The position numbers and the translations under genes are program-made. Under the pieces are notes generated by a model. That model did no database searches. It saw only the letters and a list, made by a program, of their open reading frames with translations, and was not told the DNA's origin. Shown piece by piece: positions 1-5,955 of a stretch of DNA of 6,497 nt. Where the stretch lies: positions 1 through 6,497 of the forward strand of contig QHYF01000137.1 in the NCBI GenBank assembly GCA_003224075.1, read 5' to 3'. Source of the DNA: Acidobacteriota bacterium. GTDB lineage: Bacteria > Acidobacteriota > Terriglobia > Acidiferrales > UBA7541. Each line of letters begins with the position of its first letter. Position 1 is the first letter of the stretch.

Positions 1-1
1 A

Positions 2-523
2 ATCTATGGCCCTCTATCTCCCAACCTGTCCCAGCCTCTTGAATCGCTCGCCACCAATGCCATGTTCCAGAAAGACTATCTCTCTGCTCAGAAATTCTAT
101 TCCAGCGCCCTCGAAGTCAACAAAAAGGTCTTCGGCGAGGACAGTGACAAGGTCGCGCAGAGTCTCACCGAGTTGGCCCGCGTGCCTTTCATGCAAAAGC
201 AGTATGACCAGGCCGAACTCTATCTCCTTCGTGCCACCAAGATTGAGGAATCTCTGTTCGGCCGCGACGGCTCCAGCCTGCTCATTCCCTTGTCCGCTCT
301 TACCCTGGTCTACGATACCTGGGGGAAGCCAGAAAAGTCCGAACCCTGCTATCGCCAACTCGTCGCTGTGCTTGAAAAGCAGTTCGGCGAGAACAACCTG
401 CAAATTGTTCCTGTTCTGAAGAGCCAGGCTCAGGCCCTCCGCGCTCTTGGCCGCGTCCAGGAAGTCACCACCGTCGAGCAGCGCATCAAGTCCATCCAGG
501 CCACCGCCTCGAACCAAAACTGA
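2..523 (+). CDS. TPR protein, C-terminal part (5' end outside window)
   Basis: The frame is open from base 2 to the TGA at 521-523 and gives 173 residues. The first Met (base 62) is residue 21, has no ribosome binding site, and is preceded by residues that already fit a TPR helix pair, so the gene runs off the left edge. The protein has about three repeats with a period near 42 residues. Each has an A/Y-rich helix followed by an F-G-E/R-D/N turn (VFGEDSDKVAQSL, LFGRDGSSLLIPL, QFGENNLQIVPVL). This is the kinesin-light-chain-like TPR_12/TPR_10 pattern, a protein-protein interaction scaffold. The C-terminus (EVTTVEQRIKSIQATASNQN) is a short helical, polar tail. No catalytic residue is visible. 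The partner and role are unknown; upstream domains or a signal peptide may lie outside the window. It is transcribed toward the - strand operon and is probably unrelated to it. Confidence 0.85.
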   Translation: MYGPLSPNLSQPLESLATNAMFQKDYLSAQKFYSSALEVNKKVFGEDSDKVAQSLTELARVPFMQKQYDQAELYLLRATKIEESLFGRDGSSLLIPLSALTLVYDTWGKPEKSEPCYRQLVAVLEKQFGENNLQIVPVLKSQAQALRALGRVQEVTTVEQRIKSIQATASNQN

Positions 524-553
524 GGCCTGATTACATGACGGCCTCGGCTCCTG

Positions 554-598
554 CTTGCACTGAGCGAAGTCGAAGGGCTTGCACTGAGTCGCGAAGGG
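554..598. repeat. Dispersed palindromic-type repeat, two adjacent copies
   Basis: Copy 1 (554-576) reads cttg-ca-ctgagc-gaagt-cgaagg. Copy 2 (578-597) starts with the same cttgcactgag and ends in cgaaggg, but has lost about three bases in the middle. The same architecture, cttg-N2-ctgagc-N5-cgaagg with identical spacing, recurs inside the TPR gene at 4033-4055. I recognise CTTCG...GCTCAG as a motif that recurs between genes in many environmental bacterial genomes. That recognition is from memory; the two matching sites in this window are what the sequence shows. It may be a REP-like element or a transcript-end hairpin. It lies 30 bases after the TPR stop codon. Confidence 0.6.
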
Positions 599-668
599 CG
601 GCCGAATAGACTTGGCTGCATTCCAACGACCGAGGCCCTGAGGAAAGGAGCCGGGCAACAACTGGGGC

Positions 669-674
669 GAGGAG
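669..674 (+). promoter_or_regulatory. Ribosome binding site for the small ORF at 681
   Basis: GAGGAG lies six bases before the ATG at 681, an ideal Shine-Dalgarno match and spacing. It is the main argument that the small ORF is translated. A second AGGAG abuts the ATG directly and would be too close to work. Confidence 0.45.
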
Positions 675-680
675 CAGGAG

Positions 681-875
681 ATGCGATCACTCGTAAAACT
701 TATTCCTTCGAAACGGGATCATCCGCGACTAGGCACGTGGACCTTCTGCATCGCTTGGCTGATTGGGAATGTTGCGCTAATTATCGGTTTCAACGGAGGG
801 CAGGGGGAAGTGCCTGCAATACGTGCATTCGTGATTGCGTCTTTAGATACCGAGAGCGCCGAGATGCCTGATTAA
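681..875 (+). CDS. Small hypothetical single-pass membrane protein
   Basis: A 64-residue ORF with ATG at 681 and TAA at 873-875. I do not recognise it. The N-terminus is basic (MRSLVKLIPSKRDHPR). Residues about 18-38 (from LGTWTFCIAW to the GF before the NGG turn) are hydrophobic and could form one transmembrane helix. The C-terminal part is short and ends acidic (DTESAEMPD). The positive-inside rule would put the N-terminus in the cytoplasm. Support for translation is the strong GAGGAG six bases upstream and the absence of a competing gene on the other strand. Against it are the short length, the lack of any family I know, and a lower GC content than the neighbours. It may be a remnant of a larger gene. 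It stands alone, about 160 bases after the TPR gene and convergent with the metallopeptidase gene 90 bases further on. Confidence 0.4.
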   Translation: MRSLVKLIPSKRDHPRLGTWTFCIAWLIGNVALIIGFNGGQGEVPAIRAFVIASLDTESAEMPD

Positions 876-965
876 CGCTGCGAGCTCAACCGGACAAGTG
901 GAATAGTTACGAAGCTAGCTATACGAGGTAAGCGACTTCCCAGATTCAAAGAACGCTGGAAGGAC

Positions 966-1685
966 TCAGCGGGCGAGGCGGTCGAGGATGCGGCGGGCGC
1001 GCGCGAATTCCGGAAAACGTTTCTCTTCTTCGCGAAATTCCCGCGAATGCGAAACCAGGCTGCAGCCCGAGCGCCGCGTCGGGTGCTTGACGTGCAGCAT
1101 CTCGTGATACAAAACGTAGTCCACCACGCACTGCGGAACCCCGGGGCGATCCATGCGCCGATTCAGCAGAATCTGATTGGGGCCGGGATCATAGCAGCCA
1201 AATTGCCGCCGCCAGCTTCGCGTGCTCCACCCGATGTGCGGGCGTTGCAGTTGCCCACCGAAATGCTTCCCATTCAGTTCCTCGAAGATCTTGTTCAGGT
1301 CGAAATGGTCTCCGCGCGGGCTGGTCGCCGCCAGGCGAACGCGTCCGCGGCGCATGCGATTCATGCGGCTGCGCGTGCGGTCGGAACGCGCATATTCCAG
1401 GTACGGCTCGACCAAAGCCGCCGGGGCTTTGCGGCGATACACGCGCGCAAGCAACAGCGCTGCCGCGCCTTCCAAAACGGAAAGCGAAGCGCGGCGCAAA
1501 AGGTCCGAGAAACGCACGTAAACAATTTCCTCGCGCCTCCGGATGGTCAGCACCAGGCTGGAATAGGGATAAAACTCCACGCGGAAGCGCGGCGGGCGTC
1601 CGTCGCACCCGAGCCGCGTAAACAAACGCTGAAAAAGAGGCCCGCCGCCGGGCACAAAGGAAATTTTGTCGCGGCCAAATCTCAT
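966..1685 (-). CDS. SprT/YgjP-like zinc metallopeptidase domain protein
   Basis: The protein has 239 residues from the ATG at 1685; an in-frame TTG at 1706, three bases after the previous stop, would add seven residues. Neither start has a clear ribosome binding site. The C-terminal half carries the gluzincin motif HEMLHVKH (H194, E195, H198), with a probable third zinc ligand at H213 in HSREF. Upstream are the family-typical segments FDLNKIFEELNGKHFGGQL and IGWSTRSWRRQFGCYDPGPN, then ILLNRRMDRPGVPQCVVDYVLYHE. This layout matches SprT-like and YgjP (DUF45) proteins, cytosolic metallopeptidase folds; the bacterial members have no agreed substrate. Residues 1-120 are a basic, helical N-terminal region (FSDLLRRASLSVLEGAAALLLARVYRRKAP) that I associate with acidobacterial homologues, from memory. 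There is no signal peptide. It is the last gene of the operon. Linking it to DNA-protein crosslink removal, as for eukaryotic Spartan, would be speculation suggested only by the uvrA neighbour. Confidence 0.85.
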   Translation of the reverse strand: MRFGRDKISFVPGGGPLFQRLFTRLGCDGRPPRFRVEFYPYSSLVLTIRRREEIVYVRFSDLLRRASLSVLEGAAALLLARVYRRKAPAALVEPYLEYARSDRTRSRMNRMRRGRVRLAATSPRGDHFDLNKIFEELNGKHFGGQLQRPHIGWSTRSWRRQFGCYDPGPNQILLNRRMDRPGVPQCVVDYVLYHEMLHVKHPTRRSGCSLVSHSREFREEEKRFPEFARARRILDRLAR

Positions 1686-1709
1686 CGGTCTCGTTGGATC
1701 CCTCAAATC

Positions 1710-2231
1710 CTAATTCTTACGGCGCACCGGCGGAGGCGCAACTTTTTTCTTTGCTTTCTCCGCGTCATTCATGGCGTCGCGCGTTCCACTGATGGCATCG
1801 TCCAGATTGTACTTGTAGAGTTCGCGGTCGGGCCCATCCGCGGATAGCTTTTCGAGGATGCTGAGAAATTCTTTCGTGCGCGATGCCATCATGTTGATTC
1901 CCTGCCGGATGTTTTCCTGTTTTTCGATTCCCAGCTGGATGAGGTCTGCCGCATCGTCCACGCAGCCGACGTACGCGTTCAGAAGCGAATTCAGCATGTC
2001 GGCATGACGGTTCGCCGAGGGATGCTCGATTTCGTATTGGAATTTCTTCAGGCGATCGTCCGCGAAGGACAGAAAGAGCTTTATGCGTTCGTTGGTCGTC
2101 TCCGCGTCGCGGATTTTGTCGGCTTCAACGGCCGTCAGATAATCCTTCTGCGGCGGTGCTTCCGCGGGAAGAATGGAAGGCGCGGCCAGGAAGCAGCCCG
2201 CCACCAGGAAAAGATGCGGTTTGCACCTCAT
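1710..2231 (-). CDS. Exported hypothetical protein, 173 aa
   Basis: The start is the ATG at 2231, which overlaps the stop of the preceding gene by four bases (ATGA, 2228-2231), so translational coupling is likely; no strong Shine-Dalgarno is seen. Residues 1-25 look like a Sec signal peptide: basic MRCK, hydrophobic PHLFLVAGCFLAAPSILP, and an A-E-A site at 23-25. A VAGC at 10-13 resembles a lipobox but sits too near the N-terminus to be convincing. The mature part is helical and charged (ERIKLFLSFADDRLKKFQYEIEH, then DLIQLGIEKQENIRQGINMM) and ends in a Lys/Pro-rich tail (KKKVAPPPVRRKN). No enzyme motif is visible and I do not recognise a family. Codon usage and GC match the neighbours. Together with the adjacent 170-aa gene it forms a pair of small exported helical proteins that may work together. 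The TAG stop is at 1710-1712. Confidence 0.8.
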   Translation of the reverse strand: MRCKPHLFLVAGCFLAAPSILPAEAPPQKDYLTAVEADKIRDAETTNERIKLFLSFADDRLKKFQYEIEHPSANRHADMLNSLLNAYVGCVDDAADLIQLGIEKQENIRQGINMMASRTKEFLSILEKLSADGPDRELYKYNLDDAISGTRDAMNDAEKAKKKVAPPPVRRKN

Positions 2232-2740
2232 GGTTTTTTCTCGGCTGGAGGAGAAGTTGCGTGCTGATCCGAGGGCCGGCGAGGAAACAGCATTTCGAGC
2301 AGCTCTTTATCCATGGCGATGAGGTCCTGGCGGACGATCTCGAGAGGCGGCTTGTAGACTTCGGGCGCTGCCAATATGGAGTCTGCCAGCTCCCGGATTC
2401 CTCTCTCCACGTGCATCTCCAGCCGGCGATAGCCGTTCGAATGTTTCTCGAAGTTCGGGTTCTGTTTCCTCAAGGCCTCGAAAGCGGCGCGCGCATTGTC
2501 GCGGTATTTTTCCAGCGTCGCACCGACGGTGTTATTGTCGCCCGCCTTTCCCGCCGTACGCGCAACCTCGAACTGGGCGTCGCCAAGTCTTTCGAGCAAT
2601 TTGGCCTTGTGAACCGCATTCGATTCGCGGTCGAATCGAGCCTGAAGCTCCACCACGCTCTCCGTGACGCCCGAAGGCATGGTCGCAATGAAAATTGCCA
2701 GGCAGCCTATTGTTCCCAGGGACGTCCCGCGGGCCCTCAT
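2228..2740 (-). CDS. Exported or membrane-anchored hypothetical protein, 170 aa
   Basis: The ATG at 2740 is preceded at seven bases by AAAGG (minus strand, about 2748-2752) inside the last codons of the TPR gene, a good ribosome binding site. Only four bases separate it from the TPR stop. Residues 1-22 (MRARGTSLGTIGCLAIFIAT plus two) have a basic end and a hydrophobic core, giving a signal peptide or an N-terminal anchor; no clean cleavage site is obvious. The rest is predicted helical and strongly charged (LQARFDRESNAVHKAKLLER, then ATLEKYRDNARAAFEALRKQ) and ends in a Pro/Lys tail (SPPAEKKP). The segment from about residue 35 to 90 has the spacing of a degenerate TPR-like helix pair, but I would not call the domain. 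Function unknown. The gene lies between the secreted TPR gene and the other exported hypothetical gene. Confidence 0.8.
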   Translation of the reverse strand: MRARGTSLGTIGCLAIFIATMPSGVTESVVELQARFDRESNAVHKAKLLERLGDAQFEVARTAGKAGDNNTVGATLEKYRDNARAAFEALRKQNPNFEKHSNGYRRLEMHVERGIRELADSILAAPEVYKPPLEIVRQDLIAMDKELLEMLFPRRPSDQHATSPPAEKKP

Positions 2741-2744
2741 GCCG

Positions 2745-4139
2745 TTACCTTTTCCGTTCCAGCATGCGTCGCAGCACCTTGCTCCGCTCCTTGGCCTGCC
2801 AGGTCTGATCGGAATTCTTATCCTGATCGAGATCGAGAAATTTCTGGTAAGCCTCCAAGGCGGGCTTCGGCTGGTTCAGCTTATCGTAACAAATTGCGCG
2901 GACAAACCAGACGCCCGCCCCCGGTTGTTCCACTTTTGCAATCTCATCGAGCGCACTCAGCGCTGCCGGATAATTCCCTCCCAGAAAGAACGTGGAGCTG
3001 AGATCTTTCCGGTACGCCAGGTTCTTGCCATCGAGCTGCAAGGCGACGCGCAACTCTTTCTCCGCCGAAACAAACTCGCGTCTCTCAAGGAAGATGCGTC
3101 CCAGGCCGCCGTGAAGCTGGGCGTCGTTTGGGGCGAGAGCGAGCGCCTGATGAAGCGTCGCTATCGCATCGTCCCATTTTTTCTGCGCAATCTGGATGTC
3201 AGCGCGAAGCTTTAGCGATTCGAGAGACGGCTTCCGCGCGTCGCTGCGTTCAAGTTCGGCAAAGGCCGCGTCGTATTGCTGCTGGTCCATCAGCAAGTGC
3301 ACCAGCCGGGCGCGAGCGGCGGAGTCGGCCGGCTGAACCGCCAGGTATTTTTCATACGCGTCGCCGGCTTCGGGCCTTTTCTGGGCATCCAGACTCCGCG
3401 CCAGACCGAAGAGAGCGCGCGGTTCCCGCGGCTGGAGCTCGATCGCGCCGCGAAACTTCCGCTCGGCGTTTGCAGGTTGGTTCAGGGCCAGATATACGTC
3501 ACCGAGATGCAGCAGCGTGTCGAAGTCCCGAGGATCGAGAACCGCGGCATTCTCAAATGAAGTTGCGGCCGCTGACAGTTTGCCGCTGCGTTCGAACGCG
3601 ACTCCCAGCAGAAACTGCGGCCGGCTTTGCGCAGGAAGCAGCGCCGCCGCTTTGGTGAGCGGCGCGACGGAGGCGGACGGATCCTTGTCCAGTAAAAGGA
3701 TTCCGAGGTCCAGGTGGGCTTCGGACATTTTGGGATCGATGGCGATGGTGCGCTCGTACTCCGCCCGCGCCTCCTCGGTTTTCTTCAGCGCCGTGAATAC
3801 GTAAGCCAGCTGGAAGTGCGCGTACGCGAATCCCGGTTGCCCGGCAATGACTTTTTGTAGCGGGGCGACCGCCGCTTCAAACTCGCTCTTGTCGATGTGG
3901 CGCTGCGCCTCGTCCAGGAGGTCATTCAGCGGGTTCGCCACCCTTTGAATTTTCGATTGCGTGGATTTCGCAGCTTCTTTCGAAGAGGATTGGGCACGAG
4001 CCGCAAGTTGATTGCTTTGCAGAGGCGCAGCACTTGTCCTGAGCCAGGCCGAAGGATACTGCGCCCCTGCAAAAAAGAGCCCGCAGATTGCATACGCGAG
4101 GCTTCGTACCGCAATCAAAGGGAGATGCGCGTGCCTCAT
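2745..4139 (-). CDS. Secreted TPR-repeat protein, 464 aa
   Basis: The frame is open further upstream, but I place the start at the ATG at 4139. It overlaps the uvrA TGA as ATGA (4136-4139) and is followed by a signal peptide: MRHAHLPLIAVR, then the hydrophobic SLAYAICGLFFAGA, with likely cleavage after A26. Upstream translation would duplicate the uvrA C-terminus in another frame. Residues 27-70 are a polar linker rich in S, Q and K. From about residue 71 to 440 there are about ten TPRs of 34 residues, for example AYAHFQLAYVFTALKKTEEA, LLHLGDVYLALNQPANAERK and AQLHGGLGRIFLERREFVSA. The tail is basic (ERSKVLRRMLERKR). It is probably a periplasmic or extracytoplasmic scaffold; no enzyme domain is present. 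Codons 26-38 are made from a dispersed palindromic repeat (separate entry). It is followed after four bases by the 170-aa exported protein gene, so the three exported proteins may form one assembly; this is inference. Confidence 0.9.
   Translation of the reverse strand: MRHAHLPLIAVRSLAYAICGLFFAGAQYPSAWLRTSAAPLQSNQLAARAQSSSKEAAKSTQSKIQRVANPLNDLLDEAQRHIDKSEFEAAVAPLQKVIAGQPGFAYAHFQLAYVFTALKKTEEARAEYERTIAIDPKMSEAHLDLGILLLDKDPSASVAPLTKAAALLPAQSRPQFLLGVAFERSGKLSAAATSFENAAVLDPRDFDTLLHLGDVYLALNQPANAERKFRGAIELQPREPRALFGLARSLDAQKRPEAGDAYEKYLAVQPADSAARARLVHLLMDQQQYDAAFAELERSDARKPSLESLKLRADIQIAQKKWDDAIATLHQALALAPNDAQLHGGLGRIFLERREFVSAEKELRVALQLDGKNLAYRKDLSSTFFLGGNYPAALSALDEIAKVEQPGAGVWFVRAICYDKLNQPKPALEAYQKFLDLDQDKNSDQTWQAKERSKVLRRMLERKR
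4025..4064. repeat. Dispersed palindromic repeat inside the TPR coding sequence
   Basis: The core at 4033-4055 reads cttg-tc-ctgagc-caggc-cgaagg, the same architecture and spacing as the intergenic copy at 554-576 (16 of 23 positions fixed). It is flanked by a six-base inverted repeat, gcgcag (4025-4030) and ctgcgc (4059-4064). On the minus strand it is translated in frame as AQYPSAWLRTSAA, codons 26-38. These fall directly after the predicted signal-peptide cleavage site, in a linker where extra residues should be tolerated. Confidence 0.6.
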
Positions 4140-5953
4140 GGCTCGACCGAAGGAATCCTGACTCCGTTGGAAATTGTCGCGGATGGGCCTCCTGGTTTGG
4201 ATGCGCCGTTCGCGAGCCGCTTTGCCTGGCCATTGCCGTTCAGGACGCGCGAGAGAAAACGGCCGGTGTGTGACTGCGTATTGCGCGCGACCTGCTCCGG
4301 CGTGCCCGTGGCGATGAGCTTGCCACCCTGTTCGCCGCCTTCGGGTCCCAGGTCGATGAGCCAATCGGCGGATTTAATGACGTCGAGATTATGTTCGATC
4401 ACCAGCAGCGAGGCGCCACCTTCGAGCAGCTTTCGAAACGCGCTGAGAAGCTTGGCAATGTCGTCAAAGTGCAGCCCGGTCGTGGGCTCATCGAGGATGT
4501 AGAGAATGCCCTGATTGTCGGTGCGGCTGAGATGCGCGGCGAGTTTCAGCCGTTGCGCTTCCCCGCCGGAGAGCGTCGTGGCGGACTGCCCCAGACGGAG
4601 ATAGCCGAGGCCAATTTCATTCAAAATCCTGAGCTTCGAAACGACCTTCGAAACGTTGACGAAGAACGCCAGCGCTTCGCGCACCGTCAACTGCAGCACC
4701 TCATGAATGTTTTTCCCGCGATACCGGACTTCCAGCACGCCGCTTTTGAACCGCGTCCCTCGGCACTCCTCGCAGATAAGCTCGACGTCCGCCAGAAACT
4801 GCATTTCCACGGTCACCGTGCCGTCGCCCTGGCAGGTTTCGCAACGGCCTCCCGGGACGTTGAACGAAAAATGACCCGCGGCGTAACCGCGGCGTTTGGC
4901 ATCCGGCGTCTCCGCGAAGACTTCGCGAACCGCGTCGAAAGCCTTGAGATACGTGGCCGGATTCGAACGCGGCGTGCGCCCGATGGGCGATTGATCGACG
5001 ATGACCACTTCGCTGACGTTCGAATCGCCTTCCAGCCGGTCACAGAATTCTTTGACGTTCCCGCCGCTGCGCTTGGCCGTGAGCGCCTTGTACAAAACGT
5101 CATGCACCAGCGTGGACTTGCCCGAGCCGCTCACACCCGTTACCACCGCGAGCGTGCCGAGCGGGATCATCACATCCAGGTTCTGGAGGTTATGCAAACT
5201 GGCGCCGAAAAGGCGCAGGAATTTGCCTCCCGGTTTGTGCCGCACGTTGGGCACCGGAATCCGCAGTTCGCCGCTGAGGTAGCGCCCCGTGAGCGATTTG
5301 TGCTCGTCGAGCATCGCGTCATAAGGGCCGCTGAAGAGCAGCTTGCCGCCGAGTTCGCCCGCTCCTGGACCGAGATCGATGATGCAATCGGCGGCGTGAA
5401 TGGTTTCCGGATCGTGCTCGACCACCAGAACGGTGTTCCCCAGATCGCGCAGCGACTTGAGAATGTCGATCAGTCTCTGCGTGTCTCGCGGGTGCAGGCC
5501 GATGGAAGGCTCGTCGAGCACGTAGTCATAAGGGCCGCTGAAGAGCAGCTTGCCGCCGAGTTCGCCCGCTCCTGGACCGAGATCGATGATGCAATCGGCG
5601 GCGTGAATGGTTTCCGGATCGTGCTCGACCACCAGAACGGTGTTCCCCAGATCGCGCAGCGACTTGAGAATGTCGATCAGTCTCTGCGTGTCTCGCGGGT
5701 GCAGGCCGATGGAAGGCTCGTCGAGCACGTAGAGCGCTCCAACGAGATGCGACCCAAGAGAAGTCGCAAGCTGGATGCGCTGCGATTCCCCGCCTGACAG
5801 CGTTGACGTCAGGCGGTCCAGCGTGAGGTAATCCAGGCCCACCTCGTCGAGAAACTGCAGCCGCCTGCGGATTTCTTCAAGGATTTTGTCGGCGATTTTT
5901 TGCTGCGCCTCGGAAAGCTCCAGCGTGGAAAAGAAAGCGCGCGCCTCTTTCAC
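4136..5953 (-). CDS. uvrA: UvrA C-terminal fragment with duplicated Walker B segment, 605 aa
   Basis: This is the downstream reading frame of the broken uvrA. The GTG at 5953 is only the first possible start and has no ribosome binding site. UvrA homology in this frame already begins at about 5999 (RIAAKSITEVCKLTV). Residue numbering is from 5953. ABC signature I TLSGGESQRIQLA is at 51-63. Walker B/D-loop YVLDEPSIGLH and H-loop VVEHD come next, present twice as identical blocks 75-143 and 144-212. The second ATPase has Walker A GVSGSGKST at 273-281 and zinc module 2 as C371-x2-C374...C394-x2-C397, the essential one in the family. Signature II TLSGGEAQRLKLA starts at 460, Walker B ILYILDEPTTGLH at 483, and H-loop VIEHN at 518. 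The second half is complete and ends in a low-complexity tail (NGNGQAKRLANGASKPGG). The TGA overlaps the start of the TPR gene. Confidence 0.9.
   Translation of the reverse strand: MKEARAFFSTLELSEAQQKIADKILEEIRRRLQFLDEVGLDYLTLDRLTSTLSGGESQRIQLATSLGSHLVGALYVLDEPSIGLHPRDTQRLIDILKSLRDLGNTVLVVEHDPETIHAADCIIDLGPGAGELGGKLLFSGPYDYVLDEPSIGLHPRDTQRLIDILKSLRDLGNTVLVVEHDPETIHAADCIIDLGPGAGELGGKLLFSGPYDAMLDEHKSLTGRYLSGELRIPVPNVRHKPGGKFLRLFGASLHNLQNLDVMIPLGTLAVVTGVSGSGKSTLVHDVLYKALTAKRSGGNVKEFCDRLEGDSNVSEVVIVDQSPIGRTPRSNPATYLKAFDAVREVFAETPDAKRRGYAAGHFSFNVPGGRCETCQGDGTVTVEMQFLADVELICEECRGTRFKSGVLEVRYRGKNIHEVLQLTVREALAFFVNVSKVVSKLRILNEIGLGYLRLGQSATTLSGGEAQRLKLAAHLSRTDNQGILYILDEPTTGLHFDDIAKLLSAFRKLLEGGASLLVIEHNLDVIKSADWLIDLGPEGGEQGGKLIATGTPEQVARNTQSHTGRFLSRVLNGNGQAKRLANGASKPGGPSATISNGVRIPSVEP
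5318..5731 (-). repeat. Perfect 207-bp tandem duplication within uvrA
   Basis: Bases 5318-5524 and 5525-5731 are identical by eye; the match runs one base further (5732). The unit is 207 bp, or 69 codons, so the frame is kept. It encodes YVLDEPSIGLHPRD through LLFSGPYD twice, that is Walker B, D-loop and H-loop of the first ATPase. An 11-base ctcgtcgagca lies four bases before the start of the first unit (5303-5313) and recurs at 5510-5520 and 5717-5727. It may have aligned the strands during slippage, although the exact join has only one base of microhomology. Confidence 0.95.
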
Positions 5954-5955
5954 CG

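Noticed and set aside
520..547. Eight-base stem (with one G-T pair) just after the + strand TPR stop, possible terminator
   Set aside because: The loop is 12 bases and no T-run follows, so a Rho-independent terminator is not supported.
876..965. Gap between the convergent ORFs, searched for a bidirectional terminator
   Set aside because: Only a short agctagct palindrome is present; no GC-rich stem with flanking A/T tracts was found.
1047..1847. + strand ORF of 266 codons opposite the metallopeptidase gene
   Set aside because: The minus strand carries HEMLHVKH and family segments; the + strand product is low-complexity Ala/Arg-rich and has no ribosome binding site that stands out.
2156..3001. 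+ strand ORF of 281 codons across the two hypothetical genes
   Set aside because: It crosses three minus-strand genes that have coherent starts, overlaps and signal peptides, and encodes no recognisable domain.
4140..4364. 75-codon upstream extension of the secreted TPR gene
   Set aside because: It overlaps the uvrA C-terminus, has an Arg-rich out-of-frame character, and would bury the signal peptide. The ATG at 4139 with ATGA coupling is the better start.
4391..5797. Long + strand ORF (468 codons) opposite uvrA
   Set aside because: The minus strand encodes unmistakable UvrA motifs over the same bases; the + strand protein has no recognisable domain and inherits the 207-bp duplication only as a mirror. 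Such shadows are common in GC-rich DNA.
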